NCBI RefSeq assembly: GCF_029203305.1
Contig: NC_089462.1
Location: 248,001-312,000, forward strand
Direction of reading: 5' to 3'
Length of the DNA stretch: 64,000 nt
DNA from: Yamadazyma tenuis
Taxonomy: Eukaryota; Ascomycota; Pichiomycetes; Serinales; Debaryomycetaceae
A program made the translations under genes and the position numbers. Numbering within the stretch: the first letter of the stretch is position 1; every line of letters begins with the position of its first letter. This document shows, piece after piece, positions 28,797 to 37,186 of the stretch. Below the pieces are notes generated by a model. The model was not told where the DNA came from. It did not search any database and saw nothing but the letters and a program-made list of their open reading frames with translations.

Positions 28797-29172
28797 GCGA
28801 ATGAGAGATGAATGACTTGTTGGCTGGTTATGAATAGTTGGATCGCGGTATTCAACACTATGCAAAACGGGCTATATAATTTACTTATTTTACTGATAAG
28901 AAAGACCCGGTTTTTTCTTTTGTCCCAGTAACCCAATCACATAGTCCACACCAATATTTTTTCTTTTGCCTCTATTATACTCACGTCAATCACTTGTTAC
29001 ACTGGCTCCATTGATCTCACCCCTTTTAGTGGAATATTTCCTAGAACAAACCCTATTTAAGATTTTTCACATTTTTCAGTTTTATCAACCGGAGGAATAT
29101 TTCACATACAAAACTCCTTTATACCCCCTAACCGATTTTTGCATTTCTCTATTCTTTTGAGTGTTGTGATTC

Positions 29173-29985
29173 ATGAATATAAAATTCTCTAAGGCAAAGA
29201 AATCAGATGATGTTTCCAATAATGCCAATGCCATGGCATCCCATAAACGGACAACCTCCAACAATTCGAACTTCTCATTAAAATCATCCCGATCCAGTGG
29301 CAGCTCCAAATCTGGTTCGTCTTCCAAGAGTGCACCACAAGTGCTGCATTCCCGAACCCTGTCTTCCAACTCCAGTCTGAATGGATCTACCAACTATACT
29401 TACCTGCTTCCGGTTACCAAAGGGTTGGGATCAAAAAGCAAAAATTCAATTAAACCTCCCACTCGCCCACCGCCTGGATCGCGGTCGTCGTCGTCCTCAC
29501 GCCAACTCCCCACTTTGAAGACCCAGTCGTCTATCATTTTCCATCCACGTCCAGTAGTGACTCCCACACAGACCCACCATCATTCCGAACTTTCACTGTC
29601 CTATCATTCCTCTCATGGACAATCTCCTTATACATCCACGCCTCCCACACCTCCCACACCCCCGTTGAGACATTCAAAGTCATTAGGACACTTACTCCAC
29701 GCCAAGCCTCCCAAATTATCTCCTAGCAAGTCCACTATGAGGCTCCCCAACAAGTACAAAGAAGATTTGTTGAAAAATGAGTGTACCTGCAAAGGCTGCA
29801 AAAATGAAAAAAGCTCCAAGACCAAATCTCACCACAGCATTCTGTCGGCACACCAGCACCAGCATCAGCGCCAGCGCCAGCATGGTGCGAACAGTGACAC
29901 CAACTCCGTCGATTCGGTCGATAACTTTGCCAACAACATTTTGGACTTTGTGTACAATAAGCGGGAGGTCAAGTGGAACATCTGA
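29173..29985 (+). CDS. Unknown Ser-rich disordered protein
   Basis: 270 aa, not recognised. It is Ser/Thr/Pro/His-rich and low-complexity almost throughout, with SSRSSGSSKSGSSSKS, TPPTPPTPPLRHSKS and a QHQHQRQRQ tract. Two parts look constrained: NKYKEDLLKNECTCKGCKNEK, with a CxCxxC cysteine cluster, and the C-terminal SVDNFANNILDFVYNKREVKWNI. It may be a cell-polarity or signalling adaptor, but that is only a guess from composition. Preceded by a long A/T-rich promoter with pyrimidine tracts. Confidence 0.65.
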   Translation: MNIKFSKAKKSDDVSNNANAMASHKRTTSNNSNFSLKSSRSSGSSKSGSSSKSAPQVLHSRTLSSNSSLNGSTNYTYLLPVTKGLGSKSKNSIKPPTRPPPGSRSSSSSRQLPTLKTQSSIIFHPRPVVTPTQTHHHSELSLSYHSSHGQSPYTSTPPTPPTPPLRHSKSLGHLLHAKPPKLSPSKSTMRLPNKYKEDLLKNECTCKGCKNEKSSKTKSHHSILSAHQHQHQRQRQHGANSDTNSVDSVDNFANNILDFVYNKREVKWNI

Positions 29986-30124
29986 TATCATAGACTTGCA
30001 TTCAATCATTAGCATTCAGCATACGCCTTTATACATTCATGACTTATAAACATTACATGGTGAAATGTTAGCGTAGGTTGACAGGATGCGGCCATCATTG
30101 GACTGTATTCTATTTACACTTCTG

Positions 30125-30196
30125 ACTATTCACACTATTCACACTATTCACACTATTCACACTATTCACACTATTCACACTATTCACTCTATTCAC
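30125..30196. repeat. 9-bp tandem repeat ACTATTCAC, 7 exact copies plus 1 variant
   Basis: Exact 9-bp period from 30125 to 30187, then TCTATTCAC. Lies between convergent genes, 15 bp beyond the stop of the TMA108-like gene. Confidence 0.95.
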
Positions 30197-30210
30197 TCTC
30201 TTCCACCCTC

Positions 30211-31905
30211 CTACTTTGTTTGCTTCCGTAAAACTCCCTGGAGCATCTGGTGAACTCCACTGCCGCTATCAGGATAGTCAATAAGATAACTCAACGCATC
30301 GAGACGTCCCAAGTGCGGCTCCAAGTCCTTCACAAGCTTCTTCGAGATGTCCTGCTTCACAAGAGCAACCCGGTGCTTGTTCACTGCCACCACCTGCTCG
30401 TCAAGCTTCACTTTGGTGGTTTTGTCCTTGATATAAAATTGGTAGTCCCTCTCGGTGGTGGATACCACGAGTGGAAACTGGTACGGCTTGCTCTGGGCCT
30501 GCTCAATCACCAACTCTCCATTCTTCTGCGACACCTGGATGAAGGGAAACTTGTCATACCGAATCCACATACTTACAAACGTGAGCAAATCGATATCGAA
30601 TTCCTGCAAGAAAAACTGCCAGATCTCACTGGCCTTGATCGACTCAAACCTATGGGCCTCCACAAACTTGCTCATGCTTGCCAAAAACACCTCGAAGTTG
30701 TCGATGGTGTTGGGATCCAAAATATTGCCTATCATTCGCAACATCAAGATACCCTTCTCATACACCTGATGATTGAACAACTCGCCGGTGGTGGTGTCAC
30801 CCGTGAGTCTCACCCCGTTCATGAACTTCTGGATGTTGACATCTCCCGTGCGCACCATGCGTCCGCTCATGTCTATCAACTCCTCTACAAAACTGTAGGA
30901 GGGATCAATGATGCTCACAAAATGGTTGCCAAAAAACGTCGCGAACGATTCGTTCAACCAAACGTACTTCCAGTCGTCAAACAGCACCAAGTTCCCGATC
31001 CACTGGTGCACAAGCTCGTGCGCCACCAACTGCTGCGTCTGTAGCACGTCGTCCTTGAACAAGTAGTCTTGCATCACCGTAATGGCCCCCCAATTCTCCA
31101 TCGCCCCTTCTGTCAAGTACGGCACCCCGATGATATCTAACTTCTGCAACGGAAAGGACCCGAACCGGCTGGTCAAGAGCGGTACCAACTTCTCGGCAAT
31201 GGCGAGGACCTGAGGAGCCTTGATCCCGAACTCACGGAGACAGTAGACGCGAATTGGCACGGAAGTCTTGGTCGACTCCACATACTGCAAATCCCCAATA
31301 GTAAAGGCAAAATTCGACGATAACATTGGTGGGGTAGCCACAAACGAGACGGTCTTGGTGCCACCCGTGGGGTCAACTTCCTCTGACTCCACCGCGTTGT
31401 TGCCCACCACTTGGAGCCCTTTGGCGGTTTTGACGGTCAATTTCATCGGAACTTTGAACGCTGGCTCGTCAATACACGGGTATATCATCCGTGCAAACAG
31501 CGGCTGAGTCTGCGTGGCGATGAGCACCCTGTCGTCGATTTCAAACTTGAAAACTCCCTTGGTCTGTTCGAACGAGTTCAAGGTTTTGATGGTGCCCAAA
31601 TACTTGATGTGCACCAAACTGCCCGTATAATCGGCGGGGGGCAACAGGTCGCTTGACAACTCGACGGTGGTATTGGTGGGATTGTTCTTGACCTGTACCA
31701 CGTGACCGTTGACCGTGGCCCCGAGCACCACCAACTTGGCGGCGTGTAACACGAGGTGGAAGGGCTGCGAGTGGGCACTGGTGGTAGAATTCTTGAGCAC
31801 AAATTCCAAGGCCCCATGGAAGTTGGGTTTGTGAACGTCGACATCTAAAAGCACGTTGTACTTCTCTGGCACCCACCTGTTGGTGGCCACAAGCGAATCA
31901 GACAT
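30211..31905 (-). CDS. Short TMA108-like M1 aminopeptidase, lacking the C-terminal helical domain
   Basis: 564 aa from the ATG at 31905. N-terminal beta domain, then the catalytic domain with EGAMENWGAIT (exopeptidase motif) and zinc site HELVHQW plus downstream Glu in WLNESFATFFGNH, all intact. FDDWKYVWLNESFATF resembles Tma108, the ribosome-associated M1 protein that binds nascent chains. M1 enzymes usually have 850-1000 aa; here the protein ends in the small beta domain region after LDALSYLIDYPDS. Only 225 bp separate the stop from the convergent gene, so no exon can supply domain IV. Either a naturally short paralogue or a truncated gene. Confidence 0.8.
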   Translation of the reverse strand: MSDSLVATNRWVPEKYNVLLDVDVHKPNFHGALEFVLKNSTTSAHSQPFHLVLHAAKLVVLGATVNGHVVQVKNNPTNTTVELSSDLLPPADYTGSLVHIKYLGTIKTLNSFEQTKGVFKFEIDDRVLIATQTQPLFARMIYPCIDEPAFKVPMKLTVKTAKGLQVVGNNAVESEEVDPTGGTKTVSFVATPPMLSSNFAFTIGDLQYVESTKTSVPIRVYCLREFGIKAPQVLAIAEKLVPLLTSRFGSFPLQKLDIIGVPYLTEGAMENWGAITVMQDYLFKDDVLQTQQLVAHELVHQWIGNLVLFDDWKYVWLNESFATFFGNHFVSIIDPSYSFVEELIDMSGRMVRTGDVNIQKFMNGVRLTGDTTTGELFNHQVYEKGILMLRMIGNILDPNTIDNFEVFLASMSKFVEAHRFESIKASEIWQFFLQEFDIDLLTFVSMWIRYDKFPFIQVSQKNGELVIEQAQSKPYQFPLVVSTTERDYQFYIKDKTTKVKLDEQVVAVNKHRVALVKQDISKKLVKDLEPHLGRLDALSYLIDYPDSGSGVHQMLQGVLRKQTK

Positions 31906-31979
31906 TTTAAATGGGTTTTTTTGCAACCTGAAAACCGTTGTGAAAAATTCTTTGCATCGTTCCCGTTCCCAACAAAAAG

Positions 31980-31988
31980 AGTGCGACA
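31980..31988 (-). promoter_or_regulatory. WGTCGCACT motif upstream of the TMA108-like gene
   Basis: TGTCGCACT on the minus strand, 74 bp before the ATG at 31905. Confidence 0.35.
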
Positions 31989-32164
31989 AATCTTACGCTT
32001 ACAAACGAGCACCTCGGCCAGTGACACATCCCCCGGCTGTATTTTGCATCTAATCATCTGTTGACTGCCCACACCCCCACCACACCATTCGATCATTCCC
32101 CTGGCCATTTTTCCCGTTGTCATACCCCCAAAACCTCCTTTTCTAGCTGTTTTTCTCCCGCCTC

Positions 32165-33526
32165 ATGTCTCCACAAGACCAAATAAACTTGGACGTAGTG
32201 GGCCGTGGTACCATCCGCATCGACTGCTCGGGCGCCTACATCGCCAACGACCAGCTCGTAGCGGCGCTGGATGAGCCGGCGTCATCAACGTCGCCGTCAC
32301 CTGAAAATTCGGATCCTGAATTCGATAATGACCCCAACGACCCCGAAGACATCACAGGAATCCCCCACAACATCACCTTACCCAAACATAACTCGGAGGT
32401 GATACATATCTCCGTCGACATCGGTGGAACCTTGACCAAGCTCGTGTATTTCACCCGCAGCAAGAAGATTAATCACCAGTTGAAAGGAGGAAAGTTGCAT
32501 TTCAAAGACTTTCAAACAGAAAACTTTTCCACCGAAGTGTTGGCATTTATGCTCAAGTTAATCAAGCGATCACTCGACAAGGAGAAGCTCCCGCCCATCA
32601 CCTACATCATGGCCACCGGAGGTGGTGCCCATAAGTTCTACGCAACCATGACCAAAAGATTTGCCAAAAACAAACTCCCGGTGGAAATCATCGCCACCGA
32701 CGAGATGGAGTGTTTAATTAAAGGGTTGGACTGGCTTATCACCAAGATCCCCAACGAGATTTTCATCTACGACTTGGAGGATAACGAAACCAAGTTCATC
32801 TCATCACCATACACCCACGACCAGCAGATCTACCCGTACTTACTTGTGAACATTGGCAGCGGAGTGCTGATGATCAAGGTGACGGGACCGGGGCCCAACG
32901 GGTTCGAGAGAATCGGTGGGTCGTCTCTTGGAGGAGGAACTCTCTGGGGACTCTTGTCACTTTTGACGGAAGCGAAAGACTATAACGAGATGTTGGAGAT
33001 GGCATCACGAGGAAACAACGAGAACATCGACTTGTTGATCCGAGACATCTACGGTGGCAGCTACAACAAGATCGGCTTGAAGTCCAACCATATTGCCTCT
33101 TCGTTTGCCAAGGTGTTCAAGAAGCTACGGTTTAATAAAGATCTCTCCACCAGTACTCCGGCCGAAAAGTTGGCTCAGTTCAAAGGGGAGGATATTGCCC
33201 GGTCGTTGCTTTACCTGGTGTCGAACAACATTGGACAGATCAGTTATTTGCAGGCATTGCGGTTTAATTTGAAGAGAATATACTTTGGAGGCAGTTATAT
33301 ATCGGGGCATAAGCAGACGATTCACACCTTGAGTTATGCGGTGAATTTCTGGTCCCAGGGAGATATGAAGAGTTACTTTTTGAGGCACGAGGGATACTTG
33401 GGGTCGGTGGGGGCGTTCATGATGGGGCCTGGTCCCCGGGAGGATGTGAACGGTACAGGCACATCCAGAGATATGACATCCAGAGACTTAACACCCACAG
33501 ACCACCATACACATCCAGAGACTTAA
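32165..33526 (+). CDS. CAB1: Pantothenate kinase Cab1
   Basis: 453 aa. After an acidic N-terminal extension the actin-like kinase fold begins with ISVDIGGTLTKLVYF (about residue 80, phosphate 1). Then come MATGGGAHKFY, DEMECLIKGL, LVNIGSGV and GGSSLGGGTLWGLLSLLT, all typical of eukaryotic PanK. It catalyses the first, regulated step of coenzyme A synthesis. The CTG at 32867 falls at the serine of the GSGVS motif, again supporting CTG=Ser. The last ~20 residues (GHIQRDMTSRDLTPTDHH) are encoded by a tandem duplication that also supplies the stop codon, so the extreme C-terminus is not conserved. Confidence 0.93.
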   Translation: MSPQDQINLDVVGRGTIRIDCSGAYIANDQLVAALDEPASSTSPSPENSDPEFDNDPNDPEDITGIPHNITLPKHNSEVIHISVDIGGTLTKLVYFTRSKKINHQLKGGKLHFKDFQTENFSTEVLAFMLKLIKRSLDKEKLPPITYIMATGGGAHKFYATMTKRFAKNKLPVEIIATDEMECLIKGLDWLITKIPNEIFIYDLEDNETKFISSPYTHDQQIYPYLLVNIGSGVLMIKVTGPGPNGFERIGGSSLGGGTLWGLLSLLTEAKDYNEMLEMASRGNNENIDLLIRDIYGGSYNKIGLKSNHIASSFAKVFKKLRFNKDLSTSTPAEKLAQFKGEDIARSLLYLVSNNIGQISYLQALRFNLKRIYFGGSYISGHKQTIHTLSYAVNFWSQGDMKSYFLRHEGYLGSVGAFMMGPGPREDVNGTGTSRDMTSRDLTPTDHHTHPET

Positions 33527-33543
33527 CACCCACAGACCACCAT
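33476..33543 (+). repeat. 35-bp tandem duplication across the CAB1 stop
   Basis: The same 33-bp sequence occurs at 33476-33508 and 33511-33543. Because the period is not a multiple of 3, the second copy is read in another frame and yields the TAA at 33524-33526. Confidence 0.9.
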
Positions 33544-33880
33544 GACATTTCCACTTGCAGGACTCATTCACTGACTTCCACACACTCGACTGTCGATGAG
33601 ACGCTCTGCTCTATGCAATTGCTTCAGCCAGTATTCACTTTCCTCTTTGCATTCAGTATTCATGCGCAATCAATAACTCCCACCCTAATATACACCTTAA
33701 TATATACCCCAACATCACACCTGTTTCCGCTAAGTTCCCCTTTCTCTCTCCTGCTGGCCCTACTGCCTATCTCATCGCTGCAACCCAAAATTTCCCCTCC
33801 CATGTTACATTCGCGCGCCCGTTGCATACTCAAAAACTTCATCAATATAAATACTGTCCGATTCCCAGTGATTTTTCAAG
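33527..33880. other. CAB1-PEX25 intergenic region
   Basis: 354 bp, C/T-rich. TATAAATA at 33846 is only 27 bp before the next ATG. No gene seen. Confidence 0.5.
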
Positions 33881-35317
33881 ATGAACGACATAGGCTCAGT
33901 GGCCCTTTCTGATTCTCATATACCCCTGCCCCGGCGTCTGTACTACCCCACAGCAGCCCAAGCCCCCACCACCATATCTGCATCCTCCAATACCCTCCCC
34001 TCCCATTACTCGCAAGTAAACAATCACAGGAATCCATATAGTTCCACCTATTTATACGCCACTCAACCCCATTCTAGTCCCATCCACACGCTACACTCCG
34101 AGTGGCTCGACTCCAACCAAAACTCGCCCATCAACTCGCCGTCCAAAGATCCAAAAATGTCGGTTACTGTCACCCAAAACTACCAAACCCCCGTCAAACC
34201 CAAGGTAACGGCGTATATGACTCCTGACACCGACAACAAGACCAGTTCCATCAATATCAACGAGCGTTTGCTCAGCCGAAGCTCGTCCACCAGTCAGTTG
34301 GTGGATGATTCTACTTCTGCTGAGTCTAGTCAACTTGTCCATAAACCTGCTACTGCCATACCGACAATGGATATCTTCTGGGCCATGTTGAACAACATCA
34401 CCGGCAAGGACAAGATGGCCAAGGTGGGTCAGTATCTTTTGCGGTTGTTGATCTACCACGCTAACCAAACAAAAGACTATCTCAGTGATGAAACCATCAA
34501 CATCGGTTCCATCGACAAAAGCTACAACGATCGCAGTAAGAAGTTGAACTTGATAGCCAACTTTGTGCGGCATCCAGTGGATTTCGCCCGGATCGTGGTG
34601 ATTTTGGTGTGTTCTCGGTTCTCTACCCGGTTCCAAGGTATGGTTAACGGGTTATCCACCTATAGACAGTTTCTTCGGTTTGGCAAAACTCCCTTCCGAG
34701 TGAGAGACTTGGCCACCAAGCTCCAAGATGCCTTTGCCCATAACACCATTAACAGCACCGCGTTGACGAAGAAAACGTTGGGAGAAGTCATCGGCTTATA
34801 CTACGGGTTCAACGATGAGTGTTTGTTGTTGTACAAGCTCGGGTTGTTGACCAACAAGAGCTTCAAGAAGGTGGTGTCCCGGCACGAGTCGTTGGCTTGG
34901 TACTATGACTCGATTTTGGGGATTTACACGGCGGTGGATGCCATCAACACCTTGAGTCAGCAGGAGATGGACCTCAAGATCCAAATCCAAGTCAAAAACA
35001 AGGCCAAGCTCCTCTCCAAGCAGATTCTTGGTCTCAAGCTGAACAGTGATACTTCTTCACTTGCAAGCTTGTTGAATGAAAGCTCCAACTCCCGTAACCA
35101 TGATGCTGAGAGCCTTAAACAAATCCAGTTCCAAAAATTCAACGCTTATTTGGATCTTTACAAATGGATGTCGGACTTTGTGTTTGACTCGTACACGGTG
35201 TTCCACATGAAACTCCCGTTCAACACTCTCCAGATCTGGTTCGGGCTCATTGCCTCATCTTTGAGCACCTTCAAGATATACCGCGAAACGAGCGTGAAGA
35301 TGGCTGCAAAAAAATGA
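33881..35317 (+). CDS. PEX25: Peroxisome proliferation protein, Pex11/Pex25 family
   Basis: 478 aa. The first ~160 residues are Ser/Pro/Thr-rich and disordered. From about residue 165 the Pex11-like domain begins: GKDKMAKVGQYLLRLLIYHA, then STYRQFLRFGKTPFRVRDL and LGEVIGLYYGFNDECLLLYKLGLL. The C-terminal NTLQIWFGLIASSLSTFKIYR is the amphipathic end seen in Pex25/Pex27. The long N-terminal extension separates it from Pex11 itself. Pex25 is a peroxisomal membrane protein that initiates peroxisome elongation and supports de novo formation. Pex25 versus Pex27 is not resolvable here. Confidence 0.8.
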   Translation: MNDIGSVALSDSHIPLPRRLYYPTAAQAPTTISASSNTLPSHYSQVNNHRNPYSSTYLYATQPHSSPIHTLHSEWLDSNQNSPINSPSKDPKMSVTVTQNYQTPVKPKVTAYMTPDTDNKTSSININERLLSRSSSTSQLVDDSTSAESSQLVHKPATAIPTMDIFWAMLNNITGKDKMAKVGQYLLRLLIYHANQTKDYLSDETINIGSIDKSYNDRSKKLNLIANFVRHPVDFARIVVILVCSRFSTRFQGMVNGLSTYRQFLRFGKTPFRVRDLATKLQDAFAHNTINSTALTKKTLGEVIGLYYGFNDECLLLYKLGLLTNKSFKKVVSRHESLAWYYDSILGIYTAVDAINTLSQQEMDLKIQIQVKNKAKLLSKQILGLKLNSDTSSLASLLNESSNSRNHDAESLKQIQFQKFNAYLDLYKWMSDFVFDSYTVFHMKLPFNTLQIWFGLIASSLSTFKIYRETSVKMAAKK

Positions 35318-35495
35318 TATGTATTATAGGAACGTAGAATGATTAGATGTACCGCTAGCAATGTGTAGATTACTAATGTAACATATCCTCTACTATTGAG
35401 AGATGGCTGTCAATGTTTTCGGCACCCATTATGATAGTTGTAGGTGTATTAGATATGTTCAGCGAAATATGCCTTGTACTAGATAGTGTGAATGC

Positions 35496-36662
35496 TTAAA
35501 CAATATCCTGGAGAGAAATATCAGCAGGAAGACGGGCAGCATGAGCCCAGAACTTCGACAAGTGCCGGGCACCAGAATCGCATGCCACCACGACGATCTG
35601 GTGGCCTGGACCCAACGTCAACGCCGTCTGCACCGCAGCCACGCAGTTGATGGCGGCAGACGACCCCCAGAACAACCCGTCATTCTCGCACAAAAACCGG
35701 GCCATTTTCAATGCCTGGTCGTCTGACACTCGCACCGCCGAGTCGATGTACTTCTCACCCTGCTGGAAGTTCCAGGTCAAACGGTTTAACCCGATACCTT
35801 CCACCAACGTGTCGACCTGGTGACGCCGCCGCGTGCCTTCCTTCTCGACCGTGTCGTACATGACGCCATGGTTGACACGGTTGGCCAACCCACTTCCTTG
35901 TGGATCTGCCAAGATCACCCTAACAGACGCATCCTGTTCTTTCAAGTACCTACCTACTCCGGCAATAGTCCCCCCGGTACCGGAACCGGTTATGAAGCAG
36001 TCAATACGACCCTGCATTTGCGTCCATATTTCAGGACCGGTAGTATTGTAGTGAACTCTCCAGTTGAAGTCGTTTTCGAACTGGTCGGCAAACACAGCAT
36101 TCCGAGGGTCCAGTTGGTCGTCATTAATAGCAGATGCTCTCGCTCGGGCTGCATTTACGTATTGTTCGGGATCGACAATCGATGCGGGTTTGACGGGTTC
36201 AATGATAGCACCCAAACTGGCGAGTAACTTGATTTTTTCGTCACTGGTATCATCTGGTAAGCATATATGTGTATGGTATCCGAGGGCATTGGAAAGTAAA
36301 GCAAACGAAATTCCTGTTGACCCAGATGTGCCTTCAAAAATGATATCGCCGTGGTGGGGAGTCAATTTGCCCGACTTTTCATTTTCTCGGATTATGGCAA
36401 GTGCCACTCTATCCTTGGCGCTTCCGGCAGGGTTGCAGAGCTCGAGCTTAGCGTAGATTCGACACCCAGTGAGTTTGGAGAGGGATTTGATCTCGATTAA
36501 AGGAGTGTTCCCCACGAGACTCTCGACCCCCCGGGACGTGGGCGGAAGTTTCGTTAGCCGGGGGTTCTGCCCCTGTCGTACAATCTTTGCCACCTGTGCT
36601 AGCACGTATACCGACGAAGCCACTGCTGCTGCTAATTTGAGAATCGAACTCGTAGTGGTCAT
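35496..36662 (-). CDS. MCY1: Mitochondrial cysteine synthase-like PLP enzyme Mcy1
   Basis: 388 aa. A hydrophobic N-terminal helix (about residues 7-28) anchors it, as in Mcy1 of the mitochondrial outer membrane. The fold-type II PLP core follows: GNTPLIEIKSLS, NPAGSAKDRVAL with the Schiff-base lysine, the phosphate loop TSGSTGISFA, and SGTGGTIAGVGRYL. The C-terminal FWGSSAAINCVAA is typical. The TSGSTG form (instead of TSGNTG) is seen in this subfamily. It is related to O-acetylserine sulfhydrylases; the physiological reaction of Mcy1 is uncertain. Confidence 0.88.
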   Translation of the reverse strand: MTTTSSILKLAAAVASSVYVLAQVAKIVRQGQNPRLTKLPPTSRGVESLVGNTPLIEIKSLSKLTGCRIYAKLELCNPAGSAKDRVALAIIRENEKSGKLTPHHGDIIFEGTSGSTGISFALLSNALGYHTHICLPDDTSDEKIKLLASLGAIIEPVKPASIVDPEQYVNAARARASAINDDQLDPRNAVFADQFENDFNWRVHYNTTGPEIWTQMQGRIDCFITGSGTGGTIAGVGRYLKEQDASVRVILADPQGSGLANRVNHGVMYDTVEKEGTRRRHQVDTLVEGIGLNRLTWNFQQGEKYIDSAVRVSDDQALKMARFLCENDGLFWGSSAAINCVAAVQTALTLGPGHQIVVVACDSGARHLSKFWAHAARLPADISLQDIV

Positions 36663-37186
36663 CTTTGAAGCTGTCGTGGAAGCCCAGGGTGCGAAGTCAC
36701 AGGCGCAAACTAAATGCTCTTCGTGAAATGTAACCGGTTACCGGAATTTAAATTTTCCCCCATGGCCCCACGCTCCCACAATTCGCTACATAACCCGAAA
36801 CTCCGTTAGACCTGTGTCCGAATGTCAGACCATAACAAATGTATGCACCATGTGAGAACCATCAGCATGAACTCTTATTTGGACTTCCAAAAACATACAC
36901 CTCCCTCTCCAAACCCTCGTCTCCCCCCCTCCCCCACTATCTCCCATCCTCCCATCCTCTGCCTCATCTCTCGTTTTCGGTTATGAACTGCAACCTTAAA
37001 TCGTCCACTCCATTTTCCAAATCCTCTCGCAGCACCCGCAAAAACTCTGGAGAAAACGGACTTTATTTTCAAACAAACATACTGTCTATTTCATCAAACA
37101 ATATTTTCCCATCTACAATTACAACCCTGACCCATACACCTGGTGAATTCTGACATACTCATACCTTCCACCATAACTACTCATCC
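36663..37186. other. Divergent promoter MCY1 / zinc-cluster factor
   Basis: 524 bp with C-rich and pyrimidine runs (36900-36960). No gene or RNA recognised. Confidence 0.5.

Larger units (their letters stand above)
27673..29172. other. 1.5-kb gene-free region with a GC-rich structured block
   Basis: No ORF over about 100 codons and none with family resemblance. Features are the GC-rich block 28050-28360 with several hairpins, a perfect 12-bp hairpin at 28769-28796, and an A/T- and pyrimidine-rich 250 bp before the next gene. It is the most likely place here for an unannotated structured RNA. Confidence 0.55.

Noticed and set aside
36636..36654. AGTTCGATTCT on the minus strand, tRNA T-loop-like
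   Set aside because: It lies inside the MCY1 coding N-terminus and has no tRNA context.
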